Assembly (NCBI GenBank): GCA_046346965.1
Contig: JAXMHB010000006.1
Location: 1-64,000 of the forward strand
Direction: 5' to 3'
DNA from: JAXMHB01 sp046346965
GTDB taxonomy: Bacteria > Pseudomonadota > Gammaproteobacteria > Xanthomonadales > SZUA-5
Length of the DNA stretch: 64,000 bases
Below, piece by piece: positions 44,766-54,011 of this stretch. The notes under the pieces were generated by a model. The model ran no database searches. It had not been told where the DNA came from and was given only the letters and a program-made list of their open reading frames with translations. Every line of letters begins with the position of its first letter. The first letter of the stretch is position 1. A program made the position numbers and the translations under genes.

Positions 44766-45248
44766 TCAGTCCCGGAAGTTCTCGAACTGCAGCGGCAGTT
44801 CCAGTTCGGCGGCACGCAGCAGCGCAATGGCCATCTGCAGATCGTCGCGCTTCTTGCCGGTGACGCGCAGCTTCTCGCCGTTGATCTGCGCCTCGACCTT
44901 GAGCTTGGCGTCCTTGATCCGTTTGACGATGTCTTTGGCCGATTTCTGGTCGATGCCCTGCTTCAAGGTGACTTTCTGGCGCGCGGCGGCCAGGTTCACC
45001 TCGGGATCGGCCACTTCCATGCAGCGAATGTCGATGCCGCGCGCGACCAGGCGCGGCTTCAGGATTTCCAGCATCTGCTTGAGCTGGAAGTCGCCCTGCG
45101 CCTTCAGCGTGACGACGTAATCCTCCAGTTCGAAGGTGCAACCGGTGCCGCGAAAATCGAAGCGATTGCCGAGTTCGCGATTGGCCTGATCGATGGCGTT
45201 GCGGACTTCGTGCTTGTCGAGTTCGGAAACGATGTCAAAGGAGGGCAT
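44766..45248 (-). CDS. yajQ: YajQ family nucleotide-binding protein
   Basis: A 160-residue protein with two ferredoxin-like folds, starting MPSFDIVSELDKHEVRNA. In Xanthomonas the homologue binds cyclic di-GMP and acts on transcription with a partner regulator. Whether this copy binds c-di-GMP cannot be told from the sequence. The ATG at 45248 gives the standard start. Confidence 0.93.
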   Translation of the reverse strand: MPSFDIVSELDKHEVRNAIDQANRELGNRFDFRGTGCTFELEDYVVTLKAQGDFQLKQMLEILKPRLVARGIDIRCMEVADPEVNLAAARQKVTLKQGIDQKSAKDIVKRIKDAKLKVEAQINGEKLRVTGKKRDDLQMAIALLRAAELELPLQFENFRD

Positions 45249-45312
45249 GGCGGCGCGGCGACTCGGCGAGGGCGGCGATTGTAGAGGAGATTCCGCCCGC
45301 CGCCCGCATGCC

Positions 45313-45813
45313 TCAGCCCGCGGGCGGCGCGGCCGGCGCCGCCTCCGTGCGCTCACGGCGTCCGCCACGACCGCGCTCCAGGTGCTCGGCGATGCGCACG
45401 CGCCCGGCCGCACTGATTTGTGGCGCCAGATCGCGCATGAAGGCGTGCATGGCGTCGGCGCCGCCGCCCTCGGCAGCGCGCATCTGCGCGTAGGCGGCGT
45501 CCATGCGCGCCGGGTCGAAGGGCTCGCTGCGCAGCGCTTCCGCCAACTGGCGGCGCGCCTGTCCCAGCGGCCGGAACTGCTCGACCAGTGCCGCTCGGTG
45601 ACGCTCCAGCACTTGCTGCAGAATCTGCCGATCGGCGTCGTCCAGCGCGTGGGCCAGCGCGCGCGGATCGGGCACCCGCGCCCAGCGGCGATCAGCGTGA
45701 TCGTGATCGCGGAAGGGTTGCCAGTGACACATCAGCAAGGCCGCGCTCAGCGCCAGATTCAGCGCCAGCGACAGCAGCAGCAAGGCGCGGAAGCGCCCGG
45801 ACAAAGCACTCAT
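45313..45813 (-). CDS. periplasmic Spy/CnrX-like heavy-metal sensor-type protein
   Basis: A 166-residue protein with an N-terminal membrane/signal segment (about 8-28) and a helical periplasmic domain typical of the LTXXQ/CnrX group (ADRRWARVPDPRALAHAL, then repeated amphipathic helices). His residues (CHWQPFRDHDHADRRW) lie just after the anchor and could bind metal. It is last in the sigma / anti-sigma operon and coupled to the anti-sigma gene (ATGA), so it probably senses envelope or metal stress for that sigma factor. Confidence 0.7.
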   Translation of the reverse strand: MSALSGRFRALLLLSLALNLALSAALLMCHWQPFRDHDHADRRWARVPDPRALAHALDDADRQILQQVLERHRAALVEQFRPLGQARRQLAEALRSEPFDPARMDAAYAQMRAAEGGGADAMHAFMRDLAPQISAAGRVRIAEHLERGRGGRRERTEAAPAAPPAG

Positions 45814-46232
45814 GGCAAGCTCTCCGGCAAATCGTCGACCCATTGCACCGCCGCCAGCAGGTCCTCGGACGGCAGATCGGTGGCGCCCTCGTCCCACACC
45901 AGCGGCAAGCCCACGCCCAGGCTCAAACTCAGCGCGCAGGCGGGCAGCACCAGACGCCAACCACCCAGCACCGACCACAACTCGCGCACGAACTCGCGCC
46001 AGTCCGCCGGCGTCGGCGTGCTCGCCAGGATGCGCGCGCGCAGCACATCGCCGGGCGGCGTCGGCAGATCGGCCGCCAGCCAGTCATCCAGCGCCCGCGC
46101 CTGCGCCTGCATAGCGCGCGCCCTGGCATCCGCTGCCAACAAGGCCAGCGCCGCCGCGCGCTCGTCTGCCGGCCAGCGCGCCGGATCGGCGCCGTAGGCG
46201 TCCAGCAATTCCGCAAGTCGTTCCAGATTCAC
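45810..46232 (-). CDS. putative anti-sigma factor
   Basis: A 140-residue protein with a cytosolic helical N terminus (LAELLDAYGADPARWPADER) and one membrane segment (about 96-118, WRLVLPACALSLSLGVGLPL). No zinc-binding HXXXCXXC is present. Its GTG start overlaps the sigma factor stop (GTGA), the usual sign of a cognate anti-sigma factor. Confidence 0.65.
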   Translation of the reverse strand: MNLERLAELLDAYGADPARWPADERAAALALLAADARARAMQAQARALDDWLAADLPTPPGDVLRARILASTPTPADWREFVRELWSVLGGWRLVLPACALSLSLGVGLPLVWDEGATDLPSEDLLAAVQWVDDLPESLP

Positions 46233-46804
46233 GTCCAAGCTCCCGCAGGGTGTGCCTGCAATGCGGCGCGCAGACCGCGTCGGGCCCGCGCCAAAAGCGA
46301 TTCCAGCGCCTCCACCGACAGCTGCAGCAGCGCCGCCGCCTCGATATTGCTGAGTTCCTGGTAATGACACAGCACCAGCGCCTCGCGCTGGCGCTCCGGC
46401 AGACCTTGCAGCGCCTGCTGCAGTATCCGACTGCGATCGCGCTGCTGCTGCGCGCGTTCCGGGTCGTCGGCCGCGACCAGCGCGTCCGCGGCGTCCAGCG
46501 GTTCCGCTGCGCGCCGCGCGCGCAGCCGATCGCGGCTCAGGTTCAACACCACCTGATGCAGCCAGGTGGCAAAACGTGCCTGCCCACTGCGCCAGTCGCG
46601 CGCCTGACGCCAGGCGCGCACGAAGGCGTCCTGGCAGATCTCGTCGGCGTCGGCACTGCTTCCGGTCAGCCTGAACGCCAGCGCGTGCAGCCGCGGCAAA
46701 TGGCGATCGACCAGCGTCCGGCAGGCGCGCGCATCACCGCTGGCGATGCGCGGCAGCAGTTCGAGATCAGGATCGTGATCGGCAGGACTGGGGACGGCCA
46801 GCAC
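46229..46804 (-). CDS. ECF sigma factor
   Basis: A 191-residue extracytoplasmic-function sigma factor. Region 2 contains SSADADEICQDAFVRAW and WLHQVVLNLSRDRLR. Region 4 contains LPERQREALVLCHYQELSNIEAAALLQLS. The acidic core-binding residues of region 2.2 are normal, unlike the sigma factor at 50875-51462. It forms an operon with the anti-sigma and Spy/CnrX-like genes and probably the EF-hand gene upstream. Confidence 0.9.
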   Translation of the reverse strand: MLAVPSPADHDPDLELLPRIASGDARACRTLVDRHLPRLHALAFRLTGSSADADEICQDAFVRAWRQARDWRSGQARFATWLHQVVLNLSRDRLRARRAAEPLDAADALVAADDPERAQQQRDRSRILQQALQGLPERQREALVLCHYQELSNIEAAALLQLSVEALESLLARARRGLRAALQAHPAGAWT

Positions 46805-46869
46805 GGAAACATCCGGTCAGTGTGAGGGCCGGCGGCGCCAGGCTCCGCCGGTCGCAGCATGCCGCAAAA

Positions 46870-47316
46870 TCAGCGCGGTTCGTGGAAGCCGCGCTGCGGC
46901 CGATCCTGCTCGTCGAGCACGCCATCGTGGTTGCGGTCCAGGCGCTGGATGCGCGCTTCCTGCGCGGCGCTGAACTCGGCACTGCTGACGCTGCCGTTCT
47001 TGTCGGCATCGAGGGCGGCGAAGCGGGCGGCCTGACGCGCCTGGCGCTGCTGCGCGCGAAAAGCCTGCAGCTCCTCCAGCGTGATCTGACCGTTCTTGTC
47101 GGCATCGATGCTGGCGGTGTGCTGGGCGATCGCTGCCTTGGCCTCATCGACCGTGGTGGTGCCGTCGGCGTTGAGGTCGGCGCGCTTGAGCATCTCGCCG
47201 TGACCCGCCTGACCGTGTCCGCCGCGCCCGTGGCCGCTGGCTGCGGACACCAGGCCCAGTGTGACGATTGCCGACACCGCGACCGCCATGCCGAGCTTCC
47301 TGCGATTGGCTTTCAT
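46870..47316 (-). CDS. secreted EF-hand calcium-binding protein
   Basis: A 148-residue protein with a signal peptide (about 1-26) and four EF-hand-like loops: DLNADGTTTVDE, DADKNGQITLEE, DADKNGSVSSAE and DRNHDGVLDEQD. A His/Gly-rich patch (HGRGGHGQAGHGE) follows the signal peptide. The start follows an AGGAG site. It is 65 bases upstream of the ECF sigma gene on the same strand. It may sense periplasmic calcium or be a target of that sigma factor. Confidence 0.85.
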   Translation of the reverse strand: MKANRRKLGMAVAVSAIVTLGLVSAASGHGRGGHGQAGHGEMLKRADLNADGTTTVDEAKAAIAQHTASIDADKNGQITLEELQAFRAQQRQARQAARFAALDADKNGSVSSAEFSAAQEARIQRLDRNHDGVLDEQDRPQRGFHEPR

Positions 47317-47332
47317 GTTGCACTCCTGTCCT

Positions 47333-47350
47333 TGAGGCGGTGTTGCCTCA
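47333..47350 (-). repeat. small hairpin in the leader of the EF-hand gene
   Basis: TGAGGC (47333-47338) and GCCTCA (47345-47350) form a 6-bp stem with a 6-base loop, 17 bases before the EF-hand start codon. It could be an operator half or an RNA hairpin near the ribosome site. Confidence 0.3.
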
Positions 47351-47486
47351 TGCACTGGAACGACCGCAGCGAGCGCCTTCCGTCGCGCCTACGCGGCGCG
47401 TTCAGTTCGCCCTAGCGAATCCGAGCCGCCGTTGCCGAAACCGACCGCAGCCCGCAAACTGGCACGCCCCGCCAGCGTGCCAGCCC

Positions 47487-48668
47487 GTGTCCGCACCGGA
47501 TCAACCGTCCTTGTTTGCAACAGACCTGCCGCTGGCTCCCGGCGCCGTGCATATCGTTGGCAGCGCGTCGCGCTTGCGACCCGAGCAGCGCAGCTTCAAC
47601 AAGCTGATCAGCGATATCGACCGAGCCAAGGCCGATCTGGCCGCGTGGCGCGCGCTGGCCGATGAGCTGTACCAGCGATTGGAGGCCGAGTGGTTGCCGG
47701 CGCTGCGCGCCAAAGATGCGGCGACCTGCGATCTGGTGATCGCGCTCGACCAGATGCTGAGCCGCCCGCAGAAGCCCGCACTGGGGCGGCTGCAGCGCCA
47801 GCGACTCAGCACGATGATGACCGAGATGCTGCGCGGACAGTACCCTGGGAAGGACGCCGCGCGTTTCGACGAGATCCATCGACGGCACCACGGATGCACC
47901 GTCCCGGCGTGGCAACAGCAGCAGCAACGCCTGGCCGACGATTTCCGCCGCGAAATCTTCGGCGAGCGCCCGCCGGCTGTCGATCCAAGGCCGGCGCCGG
48001 AGCCCGAGGCGCCACGCGCACGTCGCGGCGATGGCGGCGACGAACTCGGCGACGGCAAGCGCGCGCAGCAGGCGCGCGAGGCCAGTCAGTCATTGCGCGA
48101 CACCTATCGGCGTCTGGCCAGCATCCTGCATCCGGACCGCGAGACCGATGAAAGCGAGCGCGAGCGCAAGAATGCGCTGATGCAACAAGCCAATCGCGCC
48201 TATGAGGAACGCGATCTGCTGACGCTGCTGTCCATGCAGTTGGAGCAGGAACGCTTTGACCCCAGCCGGCTGCAGTCGCTGCCTGGCGAACGCGTCAAGC
48301 AGTACAACCAGGTGCTGCGCGAGCAGTTGGGCGGCCTGCAGGGCGAGATTCGGTCGATCATCGACGCGCTGGCGGAGGTGGTGTTCCCGGGCATGCGCCT
48401 GCCGCCTGCGGACCGCACCCTGTTCCGCCAGGGCATGCGGGACAACATGATCGACGTCGCCCGTCACACCGCGCGCGTGCAGGCGGTAGTCGCCGACCTG
48501 AGCGATCCCGCCCGCGCCCGCAATGCCCGCCAGGAGGTGTTGACGATGGCAACCGAGTTTCTGGAAAGCTTGGGGCCCTCCGAACTGGAAGACGAACTTC
48601 TCTCTGAGATGCTGGACGCCATGGCGGCCAGCGCGCGGCGCGCCCCTGGGCGACGGCGCCGTCGCTAG
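47487..48668 (+). CDS. J-domain-like protein
   Basis: About 393 residues, soluble. The middle is Pro/Arg-rich and low in complexity. It is followed by a partial J-domain core RRLASILHPDRETDE (HPD motif) and a helical C-terminal half. This suggests a DnaK co-chaperone or a structural relative. The start is uncertain: the frame is open from 47268, and GTG at 47487 is chosen because residues before it look non-coding and overlap the divergent EF-hand leader, but no good ribosome site is seen. It ends 15 bases before the subtilase gene. Confidence 0.65.
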   Translation: MSAPDQPSLFATDLPLAPGAVHIVGSASRLRPEQRSFNKLISDIDRAKADLAAWRALADELYQRLEAEWLPALRAKDAATCDLVIALDQMLSRPQKPALGRLQRQRLSTMMTEMLRGQYPGKDAARFDEIHRRHHGCTVPAWQQQQQRLADDFRREIFGERPPAVDPRPAPEPEAPRARRGDGGDELGDGKRAQQAREASQSLRDTYRRLASILHPDRETDESERERKNALMQQANRAYEERDLLTLLSMQLEQERFDPSRLQSLPGERVKQYNQVLREQLGGLQGEIRSIIDALAEVVFPGMRLPPADRTLFRQGMRDNMIDVARHTARVQAVVADLSDPARARNARQEVLTMATEFLESLGPSELEDELLSEMLDAMAASARRAPGRRRRR

Positions 48669-48683
48669 CGCGTCGTAGCGCCA

Positions 48684-50777
48684 ATGAGCACTGCCCTGCT
48701 GCGCGCGCTGCTGATCGCACTCTGCGTAATGCTCGGTGCGCAGAGTGCGGCCGCGCCGGTGCCGGCCGAGCTTGGCGCAGCGGTCGCTGCCGGTCGTGCG
48801 CGCGTGCTGGTGGCGCTGCAGTTGCCGACCGATCAGCCAGCTGACAAACGGGCGATCGCAGACCTCGCCAGCGATGTGCTGGCGGCCCTTCCGGCCGAGC
48901 ACTACACGCTGCGGCGGCGCTACAGCAGCCTGCCGGCGCTGGCCTTGGAGATCGACGCCCAGGCGCTGGAGCGGCTGGCCGCGCATCCGGACGTGGCCGG
49001 ACTGGCGCTTGATCTCGGCGGCACCGGCGCCATGCTGGAAGCCGCGCCGCTGGCCGGCGTAGCCGGGCTGCGCGCGCTTGGTCTCGATGGTCGCGGCCTG
49101 CGCGTCGCCGTGATCGACAGCGGCATCACCCGGGTACACGCGGACTTTGCCGGGCGCATCGTGGCCGAGCAGTGTTTCTGCTCGGCCGCCAGCGGCAGCG
49201 GCGGTTGCTGCCCGAACGGGCGACCGACGCAGTCCGGCAGTGGCGCCGCCACCGACGAGCACGGTCACGGCACCAATGTCAGCGGCATCCTGGCCGGCGC
49301 CGGCGTGGTCGCACCGCCGGGCGTGCTGCCGGCTGCCGAGATCGTCGCCGTGCGCGTGCTCGATCGCAACAACCGCTTCTGTTGCCTGTCCGACGTGCTG
49401 GCGGCGCTCGACTGGGTACGCAACGAACAGCCGGGTGTGCGCGTGATCAACGCCAGCCTGGGCACCAGCTCGCTGTACGCCGACGATTGCGACAGCGCCA
49501 GCGCGTCGGCGACGCTGACCGCCAGTGCGGTGGCACAACTGCGCCAGAACGGCACGCTGCTGGTGGCCTCGGCGGGCAACCAACGTGATGGCAATGCCAT
49601 GGCCCTGCCCGCCTGTGTGCGCGACACCGTCAGCGTCGGCGCCACCTGGGATCTGAACGCCGCCACCTTGACCGTGCTGCAGTGCACCGACGCGCCGGTC
49701 AGTCCGCATCAGGCCACCTGCTTTGGCAACAGCAGCGCCACCACCGATGTCTACGCCCCCGGCGCGCTGATCACCTCTAGCGGCATCAGCGGCGGCACTG
49801 CCACCTTCGCCGGCACTTCGCAGGCCAGTCCGATCGTCGCCGGCTGCGCCGGCGCGCTGATGCAGGCCGCGACCGGCGCCAGCCTGGATCAGATCCTGGC
49901 TGCATTGCGACACACGCCGGCGCGGGTGACCGAGCCGAAGAACGGCCGCAGCTATCCGCGCCTCGATTGCGCCGACGCACTGAGCGCCGTGCGCTTTCTC
50001 GATCAGGCCAATCACTCCGGCTTCTACAGTGCCAGCGCCCATCCCGGCTACGCGCTGTACCTGACGCATCAGGACGACACCATCGCGGTGGCCTGGTACA
50101 CCTACGCCGAGAATGCCCGCCCGGTCTGGTTCACGGCTGCGACCACCCGCCAGCCGGACGGCAGTTATCGCGGTGACTACCTGCAGAGCAGCGGGACGCC
50201 GCTGCCCTTGATCCAGGGCAGCCCGGCGCTGCTCAGCAGCCGCGTCCGCGGGCAGCTGAGCCTGCACTTTCGCGACAGCGGCCTGCTGGATGTCGGCTTC
50301 GTGCCGACCGGCGGCGCGCCGCAGCAGCGCGTGCTCGAGGCGCTGGCCTATGCGCAGCCGACGCCGGTGTGCCGCTACACGCTGGATGCACGCGAGGGCG
50401 CGAGCAATCACACCGATCTGTGGTGGAATCCGGCCGAGAACGGCTGGGGTCTGGGGCTGGCCGAGCAGGGCGAGGCGATCTTCCTGGCCTGGTACAGCTA
50501 CGCCGGCGATGGCGAGCCGCAGTGGCTGACTGGCCTGTTGGCGCGGCAGGCCGACGGCAGCTTCCAGGGCGCGCTCAACCGCGCGCTCGAAGGCACGCCC
50601 TACACCTTGCTGCCCGATGGCGCGCTGACCAGCTTCCCGCTGCCGGTCGTGGGCCAGGCCCGGCTGCGCTTTGCCGATGGCAGCCACGGCAGCTTCGACT
50701 ACCAGGTGGACGGCCACAGTCGCAGCGTCGCGATCGAACGCTACGCCTTTGGCGCCGTGCGCCAACTCTGTCAGTAA
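48684..50777 (+). CDS. secreted subtilisin-like (S8) serine protease with duplicated C-terminal domain
   Basis: A 697-residue protein with a signal peptide (about 1-24), a propeptide-like region and a subtilase domain. The catalytic triad is Asp145 (VIDSGI), His195 (HGHGTNVSG) and Ser379 (GTSQASP), with oxyanion Asn299. Several Cys suggest disulfides. The C-terminal 260 residues hold two copies of a Trp-rich module (AWYTYAENARPVWFTA and AWYSYAGDGEPQWLTG; about 430-560 and 565-697) found on many secreted proteins of this lineage. It is probably exported and used for protein breakdown. Confidence 0.88.
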   Translation: MSTALLRALLIALCVMLGAQSAAAPVPAELGAAVAAGRARVLVALQLPTDQPADKRAIADLASDVLAALPAEHYTLRRRYSSLPALALEIDAQALERLAAHPDVAGLALDLGGTGAMLEAAPLAGVAGLRALGLDGRGLRVAVIDSGITRVHADFAGRIVAEQCFCSAASGSGGCCPNGRPTQSGSGAATDEHGHGTNVSGILAGAGVVAPPGVLPAAEIVAVRVLDRNNRFCCLSDVLAALDWVRNEQPGVRVINASLGTSSLYADDCDSASASATLTASAVAQLRQNGTLLVASAGNQRDGNAMALPACVRDTVSVGATWDLNAATLTVLQCTDAPVSPHQATCFGNSSATTDVYAPGALITSSGISGGTATFAGTSQASPIVAGCAGALMQAATGASLDQILAALRHTPARVTEPKNGRSYPRLDCADALSAVRFLDQANHSGFYSASAHPGYALYLTHQDDTIAVAWYTYAENARPVWFTAATTRQPDGSYRGDYLQSSGTPLPLIQGSPALLSSRVRGQLSLHFRDSGLLDVGFVPTGGAPQQRVLEALAYAQPTPVCRYTLDAREGASNHTDLWWNPAENGWGLGLAEQGEAIFLAWYSYAGDGEPQWLTGLLARQADGSFQGALNRALEGTPYTLLPDGALTSFPLPVVGQARLRFADGSHGSFDYQVDGHSRSVAIERYAFGAVRQLCQ

Positions 50778-50874
50778 GGCAAGGCCCGTCAGCCGCCCCG
50801 CGGGCGGATGCCGGTCGCAGCCTTCCTGCCCTATTCTAGTCAGCAGGTCCACCCCGGCCGCTCTGAGGCAGTGC

Positions 50875-51462
50875 ATGAATCCGCGCCCCCAAGTCACGCA
50901 TTTGCTGGATGCCGCCGGCGGCGGAGATGCCGCGGCCCAGCGCGAGCTGTACGACCTGGCCTACACCGAGCTCAAGCGCATCGCGCGCGCGGCGCTGCGG
51001 CGGTCCGGCGGCCAGATGACGGTCAATCCGACCACGCTGGTCCACGAGGCCTACATGAAAATCGCGCGCGGCGCGATCGAATCGCTCAATGACAGCCAGC
51101 ACTTTTACAGCCTGTTTGCCCGCGCGATGCGCCAGGTGCTGCTCGACATCAGCCGGCAAGGCTCGACGGTCAAACACGGCGCCGGCCAGCTGCGTGCCGA
51201 GCTGACCGAGCGCATCGCCGACGAGGCACGGCCGCTGGACGAGTTGATCCAGATCGACGCCGCGCTGCGACAGCTGGAGAGCGCCGACGCCGAACTGGCC
51301 GAAATCGTCGAGTGGCATTTTTTCGCCGGCCTCAGCTTCGTCGAAATCGCGGCCGCCCGCGGCGTCACCGAGCGCACCGTGCGCCGCCATTGGGAGATGG
51401 CGCGCGCCTTCCTGCTGGACGCATTGCCGGGTCTGGCCGACACCGCAGGCGAGAGTGACTGA
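50875..51462 (+). CDS. ECF sigma factor paired with a Ser/Thr kinase
   Basis: A 195-residue sigma factor of the type found next to Ser/Thr kinases. Region 2.2 reads NPTTLVHEAYMK (51-62): Asn-Pro-Thr-Thr replaces the acidic residues that normally bind core polymerase. Region 4 has VEWHFFAGLSFVEIAAARGVTERTVRRHW. In characterised kinase-paired relatives (EcfP of Vibrio, EcfK of Xanthomonas) a phosphorylated Thr supplies the missing charge. Here Thr53/Thr54 are the candidates. It is coupled to the kinase (TGATG). Confidence 0.85.
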   Translation: MNPRPQVTHLLDAAGGGDAAAQRELYDLAYTELKRIARAALRRSGGQMTVNPTTLVHEAYMKIARGAIESLNDSQHFYSLFARAMRQVLLDISRQGSTVKHGAGQLRAELTERIADEARPLDELIQIDAALRQLESADAELAEIVEWHFFAGLSFVEIAAARGVTERTVRRHWEMARAFLLDALPGLADTAGESD

Positions 51463-54011
51463 TGGCGGTCGCGCTGGCGCCGGATCGCTGGAAGCGGATT
51501 CGTCCGCTGCTGGACCGCGCGCTGGATTTGGACGCCGCCGCACGCGCCAGCTTTTTGTCGGAGCTGGCCACCGAGCACAACGACTTGCGCGAGGATCTGG
51601 AGCGGCTGATCCGGCGCCATGAAGAAACCGCGGAAGTCGATCTACCAGCCGCGGCGCTGGCTGGCGCCGCGCTGGCGCAAACCGATCCGCGCGAGCGTCC
51701 GGCGCCGTTCATCGGCAAACGCGCCGGGCCGTTCGAACTCACCCGGCTGCTCGGCGCGGGCGGCATGGGCGCGGTGTACGAGGCGCAACGCGTCGAAGGT
51801 GGCTTCCGGCAGACCGTGGCAATCAAGCTGGTGGCCGGCATCCATCCCGGCCTGAATGCGCGCTTCGAGCGCGAGCGCCAGATCCTGGCCGATCTGCGCC
51901 ACCCCTGCGTGGCGCAATTGCTGGACGGCGGCGAAACCACTGACGGCATGCCCTATTTCGCCCTGGAGTACATCGAGGGCCAGCCGATCACCGAATACGC
52001 CGACCAGGCGGGCGCCGATATCGATCAGCGGCTGCGGCTGCTGATCGAGGTTGCCGAAGCGCTGGCCTACGCGCATCGACGTCATGTCATCCATCGCGAC
52101 ATCAAACCCAGCAACATTCTGGTCAGTCGCGACGGGCATGTGAAGCTGCTCGATTTCGGCATCGCCAAACTGTTCAAGGGACACAGCGGCCCGGCACTGA
52201 CGCGCCAGCAACTCGGGCCGATGACGCCCGAGTACGCGGCGCCCGAGCAGTTCCGCGGCGGCGAGCTCGGGCCGGCGACCGACATTTACCAGTTCGGCGT
52301 ACTGCTGTTCCGGTTGCTGACCGGTCGCCTGCCCTACCGGGCGAATGCCGATGATGGTCTGGCCTGGGCGCGCGCCGTCAGCGAGGACGAGCCGATCAGC
52401 CTGACCGAGGCACTGCGCGAGGGTCGCCGCAGCCCGGCGCTGTCCGGAGAAACCACCTTGCGCCGCATTGCCGCGCGCGGCGGTGTCGACCTGAACGCCG
52501 TGGTGCGCCGACTGCTGGCCAAGCAGCCGGATCAGCGCTACGCCAGCATGGATGCGGTGATCGCGGAGCTGCAGGCCTACCTGACGCCGGGCGCGCGCGG
52601 GGCCTTGCGCGCGTCGCGCTGGCGCTGGTGGCTGGCCGGACCGCTGCTGGTGCTGGCCGCAGCCGCAAGCGCGCCGTGGTGGTGGACGCCGCTGCAAGAA
52701 GGCAATCTGTGGATCTCGCACGAATGGGACACCGACAGCTCGCTGCAGGGTTTGGGCCTGCGCTCGGAGCAAATGCACGCCACCCATGCGCAGACCGAAT
52801 CGATGCTGCAACAGGCGCTGCGCGCCGAGGCCGCGGGGGATGCGCGGGCCGCCATGGCGCTGCTGGAAACCCTGCACGACTCCGATCCCGGCACCCCGAT
52901 CCCGGCCATCCTGTTGAGCTATTGGAGCAGCACCCTCGGCAGTCAGCGCGATGTGCAGCGCTGGCAGCAGGCGGCGCAGCAGCGGCTCGCCAACGTCGAT
53001 GACCCCTATCTGCAGCTGCTCAATCGCTTCGTGGTGGCCGACGTGGCCGACGATGGCGAGGGCGCGCTGCGCTACTCGGCGGCGATGCTGCAGATGCGGC
53101 CAGACGCCTGGTTCCTGCATCTCGCGCGTGCCCACCGCCTGAGTCAGCTGGATATGCGCGAGGCGGCGCTCAAGGAGTTGCAGGAAATTGACGTGGATAC
53201 GCTCGGGCATCGTCGGCTGGCCGATGCGATCGCCGATCGCGCCTCGTTAGGCGATCTGCCCGGCGCCTGGGCACAGCTGGAGCGGCTGGGCGGTCGTGGC
53301 GGCGACGATCCGCAGCGCGCCTATCTGGTCGCGCGGCTGCTGTACACCGCCGGCGATCTGCGCGGTGCACGCGACGAGTACCTGCGCGCGATCGAACTGG
53401 CGCGCCGTAATGCCCGCTTCGATTTGCAGTCGCGCTCACAGCTGTGGGCTGGCATCTACAGCGGCGCCCTCGGCGAGTACGAGCAAGCCGTTCCGCTGCT
53501 GCGCGATGCGCGCACCCTGCTGTCCTCGCGCCAGCAGCACTGGTATGCGGCCGACGCCTCGCTGGCGCTGGCGCAAATCGCCGCGATGCAGGGCGACGCC
53601 ACCCAGGTGCGCCGCGAGATCGATGCGGCGCGCGCCGAACTGCAGGGCGTCTACACCGAGTCCGGGCGCACGCTGGTCGTCCTGATGGCCGCGCGGCTGG
53701 CGGGTGATGCGATCACCGACGCCGATCTTGGCGCCGCCACCGACGAAGTCGAGGAAGCCCTGCTGAGCGCCCGGCGTGCGCTGGCCGGCGGCGATCCGGC
53801 GCAGGCCCGACAGCAACTGGCGCGCGCTGGCGATAGCCGGCTGGCCGGGCATCCGCTGTGCGAGGAAGCGGCGTGGCTGGCGCGCGAGCTCGACGTCGCC
53901 GGATGCCCACTGCAGCCCATCGACCCGCCGTTCGGACCTTACGCACGCTATGCCGCGCGCTGGCCGCTGGGCCAGGGCGCCAGCATTGCGCCAGCTGCGC
54001 GCAGCCGATGA
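51462..54011 (+). CDS. transmembrane Ser/Thr protein kinase with TPR-like sensor part
   Basis: An 849-residue Hanks-type kinase. A short N-terminal helical region precedes the kinase domain (about 90-390) with G-loop LLGAGGMGAVYEA, Lys122 (AIKL), HRDIKPSN (201-208, Asp203) and DFG (221-223). One membrane segment (about 390-408) follows. The remaining 440 residues are Ala/Leu-rich helical repeats of TPR type in the periplasm. It lies between two ECF sigma genes, overlapping both, so it most likely phosphorylates one or both in answer to an external signal. Confidence 0.9.
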   Translation: MAVALAPDRWKRIRPLLDRALDLDAAARASFLSELATEHNDLREDLERLIRRHEETAEVDLPAAALAGAALAQTDPRERPAPFIGKRAGPFELTRLLGAGGMGAVYEAQRVEGGFRQTVAIKLVAGIHPGLNARFERERQILADLRHPCVAQLLDGGETTDGMPYFALEYIEGQPITEYADQAGADIDQRLRLLIEVAEALAYAHRRHVIHRDIKPSNILVSRDGHVKLLDFGIAKLFKGHSGPALTRQQLGPMTPEYAAPEQFRGGELGPATDIYQFGVLLFRLLTGRLPYRANADDGLAWARAVSEDEPISLTEALREGRRSPALSGETTLRRIAARGGVDLNAVVRRLLAKQPDQRYASMDAVIAELQAYLTPGARGALRASRWRWWLAGPLLVLAAAASAPWWWTPLQEGNLWISHEWDTDSSLQGLGLRSEQMHATHAQTESMLQQALRAEAAGDARAAMALLETLHDSDPGTPIPAILLSYWSSTLGSQRDVQRWQQAAQQRLANVDDPYLQLLNRFVVADVADDGEGALRYSAAMLQMRPDAWFLHLARAHRLSQLDMREAALKELQEIDVDTLGHRRLADAIADRASLGDLPGAWAQLERLGGRGGDDPQRAYLVARLLYTAGDLRGARDEYLRAIELARRNARFDLQSRSQLWAGIYSGALGEYEQAVPLLRDARTLLSSRQQHWYAADASLALAQIAAMQGDATQVRREIDAARAELQGVYTESGRTLVVLMAARLAGDAITDADLGAATDEVEEALLSARRALAGGDPAQARQQLARAGDSRLAGHPLCEEAAWLARELDVAGCPLQPIDPPFGPYARYAARWPLGQGASIAPAARSR

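Noticed and set aside
48090..50897. 935-codon open frame on the minus strand
   Set aside because: Antisense to the subtilase and the J-domain-like gene, both of which have clear motifs. No recognisable domain.
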